Notes under the pieces: generated by a model | Seen by the model: the letters and a program-made list of their open reading frames with translations, nothing else | Databases searched by the model: none | What the model was told of the DNA's origin: nothing | Made by a program: the position numbers and the translations under genes | Shown: one piece after another, positions 8,777 through 16,531 of the stretch | Layout: every line of letters starts with the position of its first letter | How positions within the stretch are numbered: position 1 is the stretch's first letter | Origin: Anaerostipes faecalis | Lineage (GTDB): Bacteria; Bacillota; Clostridia; Lachnospirales; Lachnospiraceae | Length of the DNA stretch: 64,000 nucleotides | NCBI RefSeq assembly: GCF_018982945.1 | Contig: NZ_JABRXE010000001.1 | Location: forward strand, 186,001 to 250,000 | Direction: 5' to 3'

Positions 8777-8805
8777 TTGTCAACTATAAAAGGATATGAT
8801 ATAAT
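8777..8805 (+). promoter_or_regulatory. Strong sigma-A promoter for scfA
   Basis: TTGTCA (8777-8782), a 17-base spacer and a perfect TATAAT (8800-8805) lie directly ahead of the SCIFF precursor gene. A near-consensus promoter fits the expected high level of a ribosomally made precursor. Confidence 0.8.
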
Positions 8806-8843
8806 ATTCCAAGTTATTTATTAGATAATAGGAGGAAGATAAG

Positions 8844-8987
8844 ATGAAACATATTAAAACTCTGACAAATAAAACTTTACAAAATACTGTGAAAAAAGGT
8901 GGATGTGGAGAATGCCAGACATCTTGCCAGTCAGCTTGTAAAACATCTTGTACAGTAGGAAATCAGACTTGCGAACACAGTAAATAA
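8844..8987 (+). CDS. scfA: SCIFF six-cysteine ranthipeptide precursor
   Basis: A 47-residue ORF, MKHIKTLTNKTLQNTVKKGG followed by a Cys-rich core with six cysteines at positions 21, 24, 28, 32, 36 and 43. This matches SCIFF (six cysteines in forty-five residues), the near-universal ranthipeptide precursor of Clostridia, whose core receives Cys-to-residue thioether links from the radical SAM enzyme ScfB. The leader (about residues 1-20) is basic and would be bound by ScfB. AGGAGGAAG lies 8 bases ahead of the ATG. Downstream are a hairpin (9004-9040) and scfB. Ranthipeptides of this type have been linked to population-level regulation in some Clostridia; the role here is unknown. Confidence 0.97.
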   Translation: MKHIKTLTNKTLQNTVKKGGCGECQTSCQSACKTSCTVGNQTCEHSK

Positions 8988-9003
8988 TCAAATAATGATT
9001 TGT

Positions 9004-9040
9004 AAGGTGAGGCGTTCCGTGGGGGCCGCCTCATTTCCTT
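9004..9040 (+). terminator. Attenuator-like hairpin between scfA and scfB
   Basis: TGAGGCG (9008-9014) pairs with CGCCTCA (9027-9033) around a 12-base loop, followed by only a weak T-rich run (TTTCCTT). This is a partial terminator that would let scfA RNA exceed scfB RNA, a sensible ratio for substrate and enzyme. I saw no clear separate promoter for scfB. Confidence 0.65.
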
Positions 9041-9091
9041 ATGTACAGATATTATTGTAAGAATATATAGAATAAAGGGAGAATAAAGAAA

Positions 9092-10471
9092 GTGGTTCAT
9101 CAGTATAAGAACAATGGATACAACATGGTTCTCGATGTTGCCAGCGGTTCTGTTCATGTTGTTGATGATCTTAGTTATGAAGTTATTGCTTTATACGAGG
9201 ATTATTCCCTGGAAGAGATCCAGGAAAAGCTTACACAATATGATGAAGCGGACATTAGAGAAGCATATAAAGAAGTGACAGAATTAAAAGAGGCAGGAGT
9301 TTTATTTACAGAAGACTGTTATGAACAGTATATTTGTGAATTTAAAGAACGTCCAACTGTTGTAAAGGCGTTATGTCTTCATATTGCTCATGATTGTAAT
9401 CTGGCATGCAGATATTGTTTTGCAGAAGAGGGAGAATACAAAGGGCGTCGTGCACTTATGAGTGCAGAAGTTGGAAAAAAGGCATTGGATTTTCTTGTAA
9501 AAAGTTCAGGAAACAGGCGCAATCTGGAAGTGGATTTTTTCGGTGGAGAGCCATTAATGAATTTTGATGTAGTAAAAGAAATAGTTGCTTATGGACGTTC
9601 TTTAGAAGAAGCTAACAATAAGAAGTTCAGATTCACTCTCACAACCAATGGTGTACTCCTCAACGATGATATTATGGAATTTGCCAATAAGGAAATGGAT
9701 AATGTAGTATTAAGTGTGGATGGAAGAAAAGAAGTTCATGATTTTATGCGTCCGTTTAGAAATGGAAAAGGTAGTTATGATTTTGTCATAGACAAGTTTA
9801 AAAAATTTGCTGATAGCAGAAATCAGCAGAAATATTATGTAAGAGGAACTTTTACACACCATAATCTGGATTTTTCAAAAGATGTATTTCATCTGGCAGA
9901 TGAAGGATTCCAGCAAATTTCTGTGGAACCTGTAGTTGCACCTGAAACGGAAGACTATGCTATTACAGAAGAGGATCTGCCAAAAATCATGAAAGAATAT
10001 GATAAACTTGCAAAGGAAATGGTCAAACGTGAGAAGGAAGGCAGAGGCTTTACATTTTTCCATTTTATGATTGACTTGACAGGCGGCCCTTGTGTGGCAA
10101 AACGATTATCAGGATGTGGTTCAGGAACTGAATATCTTGCAGTTACTCCATGGGGAGATCTTTATCCATGTCATCAGTTTGTAGGTCAGGAAGAATTTTG
10201 CATGGGAAATGTCTTTGATGGAATTTCCAGAGAAGATATTGTAAAAGACTTTAAAGCAAGTTGTGTATATACAAAAGATGAATGTAAAAAGTGTTTTGCA
10301 AGATTTTATTGCAGTGGAGGATGCAGTGCTAATTCCTATAATTTTAATGGGACAATTAATGGAACCTATGAAATTGGATGTCAGTTGGAGCGTAAACGTG
10401 TGGAATGTGCACTGATGGTAAAAGCAGCACTTGCACTGGAAGAGGAGACAGAAAATGAAGAAGCAGAATAA
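9092..10471 (+). CDS. scfB: SCIFF maturase, radical SAM/SPASM thioether-forming enzyme
   Basis: The 459-residue enzyme installs thioether cross-links in the ScfA core. Residues 1-85 form a RiPP-recognition-like N-terminal domain (NMVLDVASGSVHVVDDLSYE). The radical SAM cluster site is C102-x3-C106-x2-C109 (CNLACRYC), followed by FFGGEPL. The C-terminal SPASM region is Cys-rich (GCGSGTEYLAVTPWGDLYPC, then CKKCFARFYCSGGCSANSY and a late Cys) and would bind auxiliary 4Fe-4S clusters. The start is GTG 9092 with GGGAGAATAAAG upstream. The last 17 bases overlap the start of secDF, an unusually tight link between peptide maturation and the secretion channel. Confidence 0.96.
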   Translation: MVHQYKNNGYNMVLDVASGSVHVVDDLSYEVIALYEDYSLEEIQEKLTQYDEADIREAYKEVTELKEAGVLFTEDCYEQYICEFKERPTVVKALCLHIAHDCNLACRYCFAEEGEYKGRRALMSAEVGKKALDFLVKSSGNRRNLEVDFFGGEPLMNFDVVKEIVAYGRSLEEANNKKFRFTLTTNGVLLNDDIMEFANKEMDNVVLSVDGRKEVHDFMRPFRNGKGSYDFVIDKFKKFADSRNQQKYYVRGTFTHHNLDFSKDVFHLADEGFQQISVEPVVAPETEDYAITEEDLPKIMKEYDKLAKEMVKREKEGRGFTFFHFMIDLTGGPCVAKRLSGCGSGTEYLAVTPWGDLYPCHQFVGQEEFCMGNVFDGISREDIVKDFKASCVYTKDECKKCFARFYCSGGCSANSYNFNGTINGTYEIGCQLERKRVECALMVKAALALEEETENEEAE

Positions 10472-12755
10472 GAAGGGAAGATATATTGCAGGTCTCGTGG
10501 CCTTGATCGTTTTATGTGCATTTGGAGTTTTTATTACAACGAAAGGTATCACAAAGGAAAAGATTGGACGTGCAAGTAATATTGAACTTGGATTGGATCT
10601 TGCCGGAGGAGTTAGCATCACTTATGAAGTAGATGGAAAAAATGTATCTGAAAGTGATATGAAAGATACTGTTTATAAGCTTCAGAAACGTGTGGAAGGA
10701 TACAGTACGGAAGCTGAGGTTTATAGAGAGGGTAAAGACCGGATCAATATTGAAATTCCTGGTGTCTCAGATGCAAATAAAATTCTTGATGAGCTGGGGA
10801 AACCGGGAAGTCTTTCTTTTGCAACAATGAAAGAAGTAAAAGTAAAAGAAAACGGTAAAACTACAACCCAGAATCAAATGTCTACAATATTGACAGGACA
10901 GAATGTTAAACGTGCAAAAGCAGTAACGAACGAAGATCAGACTACAGGACAGAAAGAATATCTGGTTGCATTGGAATTTGATGCTAAAGGAACAAAAGCT
11001 TTTGCAAAAGCTACAAAAGAAAATATTGGAAAACCAATCTATATTATTTATGATAACCAGATTATCAGTGCTCCGAATGTTAAGGAAGCAATTACAAAAG
11101 GAGAATGTACCATTGATGGAATGGAAAGTTATGAGGCAGCAGAGAATCTTGCATCATCTATTCGAATTGGATCATTACCTGTAGAATTAAAAGAACTGCG
11201 CTCAAATGTTGTATCTGCAAAACTTGGAGTGGATGCCATTGAGACTACAGTTAAAGCAGGTATCATAGGATTTGGAATAGTGTGTCTCATCATGATTGGA
11301 TTTTATGCACTTCCAGGTGCGATTGCCTGTGTAGCTCTGTCAATTTATCTGCTGATGACTCTTCTGGCATTAAATGGATTCAATGTTACACTGACATTGC
11401 CAGGTCTGGCAGGTATTATCTTAGGTATCGGAATGGCAGTGGATGCCAATGTTATCATTTATGCAAGAATCCAGGAGGAAATTGCAGCAGGTAAAAGTGT
11501 TGGCGCAGCAATTAAATCGGGATTCGGTAAAGCTGCTTCTGCCATTATCGATGGAAATGTGACCACTTTGATTGCAGTACTGGTACTTTGGTTTAAAGGA
11601 TCAGGTACAGTTAAAGGATTTGCACAGACTCTTGGAATGAGTGTGGCAATTTCCATGTTTACAGCACTGGTGATCAGCAGACTTCTTATAAATTCGGCAT
11701 ATACATTTGGATTGCGTAATCCAAAATTATATGGAAAAGCAAGAACAATCAAGAAGCGTGATTTTGTAAAAGCAGGAAAGAAATATGTAGCAGTGGCAGC
11801 AGTTATCATTGTTGCAGGACTGGCATTTTTGCCAATCAATAAAAGTCAGATTGGTACTGCATTGAACTACGATCTGGAATTTTCAGGAGGAACAGCTTCA
11901 ACTATTACTTTTGACAAAAACCAAAAAGTTAATGATTCTTTAGAGAAAAAAGTGGTTGCTGCCTATGAAAAAGTAAGCAAATCTTCATCTGTTCAGAGCC
12001 AGAAGGTGAAGGCAAATAATCAGATGGTAATCAAAAGCGTGGAATTAAGTTTAAATCAGAGAAAACAAATTGAGAAAACATTAAAAACCGATTACAATGC
12101 TACATCTGTAGCTACAGAAAATATCAGCTCAACAATCAGTAGTGAGATGCAGAGAGATGCGTTTATTTCAGTTTTGATTTCTACAGTATGTATGTTAATT
12201 TATATTGCAATCAGATTTAAAGATGTGAAGTTTGGATCAAGTGCGATTATTGCACTGATTAATGATGTGCTTGTTGTGTTTGCAGCCTATTCCATTGGAA
12301 AACTGGCTGTTGGAGGTACTTTTATTGCCTGCATGCTGACAATCATAGGTTATTCCATTAACTCAACCATTGTAATATTTGACCGTATCAGAGAAAATCT
12401 GAAGACTGCAAAACCATATCAGGTTAAAGATGTTGTAAATAGCAGTATCTGTCAGACATTAACACGTACAATTAATACATCTTTGACAACTTTTGTTATG
12501 GTATTTGTGTTATTTGTGCTTGGTGTTTCTTCATTAAAAGAATTCTCTCTGACATTAATGGTAGGTGTTATAGGTGGAGCTTTTTCATCTGTATTTCTTA
12601 CAGGTCCGCTTTGGTATTTTATGAAAACCAGAATAGGAAAGGAAAAAGATAAATACCAGGCCAGACCGGAAAAGCAGCAGGATGAACAGCAAATGCCTAA
12701 AAAAATAACAGCAAATCCTAATCGTAAAAAAAAGAAAAAGAAAAAAAGAAAATAA
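10455..12755 (+). CDS. secDF: Fused protein translocase subunit SecDF
   Basis: One 766-residue protein joins SecD and SecF, which use the proton gradient to drive late steps of Sec export. The SecD half has an N-terminal helix, the signature LGLDLAGGVSITYEV (about residues 40-55), a large periplasmic-type domain and TM helices from about residue 265 with ALPGAIACV and GIGMAVDANVIIYARIQEE. The SecF half begins near 440, with NYDLEFSGGTASTITF and INSTIVIFDRIREN; the tail is a Lys-rich stretch. An in-frame ATG at 10431 exists, but ATG 10455 has GAGGAG upstream and starts MKKQNKKGRY. Overlap with scfB is 17 bases. Confidence 0.95.
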   Translation: MKKQNKKGRYIAGLVALIVLCAFGVFITTKGITKEKIGRASNIELGLDLAGGVSITYEVDGKNVSESDMKDTVYKLQKRVEGYSTEAEVYREGKDRINIEIPGVSDANKILDELGKPGSLSFATMKEVKVKENGKTTTQNQMSTILTGQNVKRAKAVTNEDQTTGQKEYLVALEFDAKGTKAFAKATKENIGKPIYIIYDNQIISAPNVKEAITKGECTIDGMESYEAAENLASSIRIGSLPVELKELRSNVVSAKLGVDAIETTVKAGIIGFGIVCLIMIGFYALPGAIACVALSIYLLMTLLALNGFNVTLTLPGLAGIILGIGMAVDANVIIYARIQEEIAAGKSVGAAIKSGFGKAASAIIDGNVTTLIAVLVLWFKGSGTVKGFAQTLGMSVAISMFTALVISRLLINSAYTFGLRNPKLYGKARTIKKRDFVKAGKKYVAVAAVIIVAGLAFLPINKSQIGTALNYDLEFSGGTASTITFDKNQKVNDSLEKKVVAAYEKVSKSSSVQSQKVKANNQMVIKSVELSLNQRKQIEKTLKTDYNATSVATENISSTISSEMQRDAFISVLISTVCMLIYIAIRFKDVKFGSSAIIALINDVLVVFAAYSIGKLAVGGTFIACMLTIIGYSINSTIVIFDRIRENLKTAKPYQVKDVVNSSICQTLTRTINTSLTTFVMVFVLFVLGVSSLKEFSLTLMVGVIGGAFSSVFLTGPLWYFMKTRIGKEKDKYQARPEKQQDEQQMPKKITANPNRKKKKKKKRK

Positions 12756-12763
12756 AAATTGTA

Positions 12764-12805
12764 TCAGAAAGAGTATTTAGAAATATCTAAGTGCTCTTTT
12801 TCTGA
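12764..12805 (+). other. Stem-loop between secDF and recJ
   Basis: TCAGAAAGAG (12764-12773) can pair with CTCTTTTTCTGA (12794-12805), with a second short stem (TTTAGA/TCTAA) inside. No T run follows on the plus strand, and the recJ start is 18 bases further, so it may be a processing site or weak attenuator rather than a full terminator. Confidence 0.45.
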
Positions 12806-12822
12806 CATGATGGAGAAGAAAA

Positions 12823-14550
12823 ATGGAACAGTGGTTTATATATAAAAAAAAGGCAGATTTTCAGAAGATTGCTAAACAATTTCATATAGATCCTGTAATT
12901 GCAAGACTTATACGTAATAGAGAAATTATCCAGGAAGATGAAATTAGAAAATATTTGTATGGAAATTTATCTGAAATCTCGGATCCTTTTCTGATGAAGG
13001 GAATACGGGAAGGAATAGAAATCCTAAAACAAAAAATTCATGAAAAGAAGAAAATTCGGATTATTTCTGATTATGATGTAGACGGGATTGTATCTAATTA
13101 CATTTTGTTAAAAGGAATTGATAATCTGGGTGGAAGAATTGACTTTACGATTCCAAACAGAGTGACAGACGGGTATGGGATTAATGAACATTTAATAGAG
13201 AAAGCTCTAAAAGATCAGGTAGATACTATTATAACATGTGATAATGGCATAGCTGCAAAAGAGGCAGTTTCCTTTGGAAAAAGCAATGGACTTACTATGA
13301 TCATAACAGATCATCATGAGGTTCCTTTTGAAATCCTTAAAGATGGAAGCAGAAGAGAAATTTTGCCGCCGGCAGATGTGGTTATTGATCCGAAGCAAAA
13401 AGAGTGCAGTTATCCATATCCTTATCTGTGCGGAGCAGGTGTGGCTTTTCAGTTTATGCGTGCATTGTATCATGAGATGGGAAAGGATCAGAAGGAGCTG
13501 GAACCATTACTGGCTTTTCTCGCAATTGCAACTGTATGTGATGTAGTAGATCTGACAGGTGAAAATCGTATTTTTGTCAAAGAAGGCTTAAAAAGAATTT
13601 CTGAAACTCAAAATACAGGGCTGAGAGCATTGCTGAAAGTGCATGAGATGGAACATAAAGATTTAAAATCATATGATCTTGGATTTGTTATCGGTCCATG
13701 TATGAATGCCAGCGGACGTTTGGATACAGCAGAGAGAGTCATGTACCTGTTCCTGGAAAATGATATGGAGACGGCACTTGTTACGGCACAAGAATTAAAG
13801 GACTTAAATGAACAGAGAAAGAGACTGACAGAGGAAGGAGTGGAGCAGTCTCTTGAACAGGCAGAAAAATATCTGGAATCAGGGGACAAGGTATTGGTAA
13901 TTTATCTGCCTCAATGCCATGAGAGTATCGCGGGAATTATAGCAGGACGTGTAAAGGATCGTGTACATCATCCTGTTTTTGTCTTGACAGATGCTGAAGA
14001 AGGAATCAAAGGTTCGGGGCGTTCAATCGAACAGTATTCCATGTTTGAGGAAATGATGAAAATAGGTGATGTTTTTACAAAGTTTGGAGGGCATCCAATG
14101 GCTGCAGGATGTTCTATGGAAAAAGAAATGATTAATATATTTCGCGATAAAATCAATGAGAATTGCAGCCTGAAGGAAGAAGATTTTATAAAAAAAGTTC
14201 ATATTGATATTGATATGCCGGTAGATTATCTGAATTTAGATTTGATTCAGCAGCTTTCAATTTTGGAGCCTTTTGGGAAAGAAAATAAAAAACCACTGTT
14301 TGCTCATCGAAAACTAAGAATTGAAAAGGTTATGGTATTTGGAAAAGGTAAAAATGTAATTAAATTATCGTTAAAGGGTAGCCAAGGTACCAGAATTGAT
14401 GGTATGATTTTTGAGGAAGAGGACAGTTTCCGGGAAAAAATGGGGGATAAGCGATTGATTACGTGTACATATTATCCTGTGATCAATGAATATCAGGGAT
14501 ATATTAGCCTTCAGATTAATATTCAGAACTACTTTTTTACGGAGGAATGA
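12823..14550 (+). CDS. recJ: Single-stranded-DNA-specific exonuclease RecJ
   Basis: RecJ degrades single-stranded DNA 5' to 3' in recombination and mismatch repair. The 575-residue protein has the DHH-family motifs DYDVDGI (about residue 84), CDNGIAA, TDHHEVP (about 165), a linker with IATVCDVVDL and NASGRLDTAE, then a DHHA1 domain (KGSGRSIEQYSMFEEM, KFGGHPMAAGCS) and a C-terminal OB-like domain (LEPFGKENKKPLF). It is somewhat short compared with E. coli RecJ (577) or Bacillus RecJ (about 786), so it lacks the long Gram-positive C-terminal extension. GGAGAAG precedes ATG 12823. Linkage to sbcCD nearby makes a DNA repair cluster. Confidence 0.94.
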   Translation: MEQWFIYKKKADFQKIAKQFHIDPVIARLIRNREIIQEDEIRKYLYGNLSEISDPFLMKGIREGIEILKQKIHEKKKIRIISDYDVDGIVSNYILLKGIDNLGGRIDFTIPNRVTDGYGINEHLIEKALKDQVDTIITCDNGIAAKEAVSFGKSNGLTMIITDHHEVPFEILKDGSRREILPPADVVIDPKQKECSYPYPYLCGAGVAFQFMRALYHEMGKDQKELEPLLAFLAIATVCDVVDLTGENRIFVKEGLKRISETQNTGLRALLKVHEMEHKDLKSYDLGFVIGPCMNASGRLDTAERVMYLFLENDMETALVTAQELKDLNEQRKRLTEEGVEQSLEQAEKYLESGDKVLVIYLPQCHESIAGIIAGRVKDRVHHPVFVLTDAEEGIKGSGRSIEQYSMFEEMMKIGDVFTKFGGHPMAAGCSMEKEMINIFRDKINENCSLKEEDFIKKVHIDIDMPVDYLNLDLIQQLSILEPFGKENKKPLFAHRKLRIEKVMVFGKGKNVIKLSLKGSQGTRIDGMIFEEEDSFREKMGDKRLITCTYYPVINEYQGYISLQINIQNYFFTEE

Positions 14551-14552
14551 TT

Positions 14553-15377
14553 ATGAGCGAAATTAAATTAATTGCTATGGATTTGGACAATACTTTGCTG
14601 GACAGCGACAAGCAGATTTCAGAGCATACTAAGGATGTATTGAAAGCGGCTATTGCAAAAGGGGTACAGATAGTACCAGCTACAGGAAGGATTTTTAAGG
14701 CGATTCCAGAAGAGCTGCGTAATATAGAAGGAGTGCGATTTGCACTTTGTTGTAATGGGGCTACAGTATATGATAAGGAAGAAGATAAAATTATTTATAC
14801 CAACCACCTATCGAAAGAAACAGTATTTCAGCTGTTTGATGTTATGGATAAATATCATTGTACGCAGGATATTTATAAAAATGGACAGGGTTATATGGAA
14901 GGAAGATTCCTGAATCATTTGGAGGATTACAATGTAGAAAAGCATATTTATAAATTGGTTCATGAGACTCGTCTGGAAGTGGATAACCTTAGAGAATACA
15001 TAGAGAAGGACCCTGAAGGAATTGAAAAAATTCAAGGTTTCTTTGATGATATGGAAGAGCGGGAAAAATGTATAGATGAATTAACCGGATTAAATATTGC
15101 CAGTGTTGTCAGCTCTCTGACAAATAATATCGAAATGAATCAGTTTGGGTGTGACAAGGGTGATGGATTGACTCATCTGGCACAATATCTTAATATTCCA
15201 ATGAATCAGATTATGGCCTGCGGAGATGCTGGTAATGATACAAAAATGATCGAAGTGGCAGGAATAGGTGTTGTTATGGAAAATGGAAGGGAAGAATTAA
15301 AGGCAATTGCTGATTTTGTTACAAAAACCAATGATGAAGATGGAGTAGCATATGCGATTGAAAAATATGTTTTATAG
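14553..15377 (+). CDS. Cof-type HAD-IIB phosphatase
   Basis: A 274-residue HAD-superfamily hydrolase of the Cof subfamily. Motif I is MDLDNTLLD (Asp10 nucleophile, Asp12), motif II ATGR, a type IIB cap domain (about residues 85-190), and motifs III/IV CDKGDGLTHL and ACGDAGNDTKMI. These proteins dephosphorylate small metabolites such as sugar phosphates, flavin precursors or pyridoxal phosphate; the substrate cannot be read from sequence. ATG 14547 is also in frame but only 2 bases from the GGAGG at 14540-14544; ATG 14553 has normal spacing. It overlaps or abuts recJ and is followed 17 bases later by sbcD. Confidence 0.9.
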   Translation: MSEIKLIAMDLDNTLLDSDKQISEHTKDVLKAAIAKGVQIVPATGRIFKAIPEELRNIEGVRFALCCNGATVYDKEEDKIIYTNHLSKETVFQLFDVMDKYHCTQDIYKNGQGYMEGRFLNHLEDYNVEKHIYKLVHETRLEVDNLREYIEKDPEGIEKIQGFFDDMEEREKCIDELTGLNIASVVSSLTNNIEMNQFGCDKGDGLTHLAQYLNIPMNQIMACGDAGNDTKMIEVAGIGVVMENGREELKAIADFVTKTNDEDGVAYAIEKYVL

Positions 15378-15394
15378 AGTCAGAAAGGAGAAGT

Positions 15395-16531
15395 ATGAAG
15401 CTTGTTCATGTTGCAGATTTACATCTGGGTAAAACAGTGAATGAAATAAATCTGTTAAAAGATCAAGAATACATTTTACAGCAGATTTTGAAAATTACAG
15501 TGGAAGAAGAGGCTGATGGAATATTGATTGCAGGCGATATTTATGACCGAAGTATTCCACCGGCAGAGGCTGTTGTTATTTTTGATCGTTTTCTTACAGA
15601 ACTGTCGGAAAAAGGTATATTTGTCTGTTGCATTGGCGGCAATCATGACTTTGGAGAAAGGTTGGATTTTGGAAAACACTTTTTTGAAAACAGAGATGTT
15701 TATATAGAAGGTATGTTTTCCGGTAAAATCAAAGTAATAGAAAAGAGGGATGCATATGGAAGTATTTATATCCATTTGCTTCCTTTTTTTAAACCAATTC
15801 AGGTGAAGGCATATTATCAGGATAAAAAAATAGATAGCCCTGAGACTGCTATGAGAGTGCTGCTAGAGGAGCATAGTGTGAAAAAGGATACAAGGAATAT
15901 TCTTGTAACTCACCAGTTTGTGACTGGGGCAAATACAATGGAAACATCAGAATCTGAGCAGGAAATACTTGTAGGTGGTATGGGACAGATTTCATATGAG
16001 TTGTTTTCTGGATTTGATTATGTAGCCTTGGGACATCTGCATGGTCCGCAAAAAGCCGGAAGAGAAGAAATCCGGTACAGTGGTTCACCATTAAAATATT
16101 CTTTTTCTGAAGAGTTTCAAAAAAAATCTGTGGTAATAGTGAATATAAAGGAAAAGGGAAACATGGAAATTCATAGCAGATCTTTAAGTTTTTTACATGA
16201 TATGCGAACCATAAAAGGCCCCATAAAGAAATTGCTTGACCCTGAGGTGTCAGGACAGGAAAATGTGGAAGATTATCTTAGGGTATGTCTGACAGATCGA
16301 GAAGAATTGGTGGATCCTGCAGCAAAACTGAGAATGGTTTATCCGAATCTCATGGAATTAACCATGGAAAAAAATCAGGTATCGGAAGAAAAAGATTATA
16401 TTATCGGAAGAAAAGAGAAAACACCAATGGAAATGGCAGAAAGTTTTTTGAAATTAACATTTGGTGAGGCTGAAGAGGAAAGAATGAAATGTCTGCAGGC
16501 ACTTCTTGAGGAAGGAAGGCAAGAATTATGA
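15395..16531 (+). CDS. sbcD: Exonuclease subunit SbcD (Mre11-like nuclease)
   Basis: The 378-residue nuclease subunit of the SbcCD complex, which cuts hairpins and protein-blocked DNA ends. Calcineurin-like metal motifs are visible: VADLHLGK (DxH), AGDIYDR, GGNHDFGERL, THQFVTGA and GHLHGPQK. The C-terminal part (about residues 265-378) is the accessory/capping region. AAAGGAGA lies ahead of ATG 15395. The stop overlaps the sbcC start by four bases (ATGA), the classic coupling of this pair. Confidence 0.95.
   Translation: MKLVHVADLHLGKTVNEINLLKDQEYILQQILKITVEEEADGILIAGDIYDRSIPPAEAVVIFDRFLTELSEKGIFVCCIGGNHDFGERLDFGKHFFENRDVYIEGMFSGKIKVIEKRDAYGSIYIHLLPFFKPIQVKAYYQDKKIDSPETAMRVLLEEHSVKKDTRNILVTHQFVTGANTMETSESEQEILVGGMGQISYELFSGFDYVALGHLHGPQKAGREEIRYSGSPLKYSFSEEFQKKSVVIVNIKEKGNMEIHSRSLSFLHDMRTIKGPIKKLLDPEVSGQENVEDYLRVCLTDREELVDPAAKLRMVYPNLMELTMEKNQVSEEKDYIIGRKEKTPMEMAESFLKLTFGEAEEERMKCLQALLEEGRQEL

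Noticed and set aside
12764-12805. Full terminator after secDF
   Set aside because: The stem is imperfect and no T run follows, so I list it only as a stem-loop.
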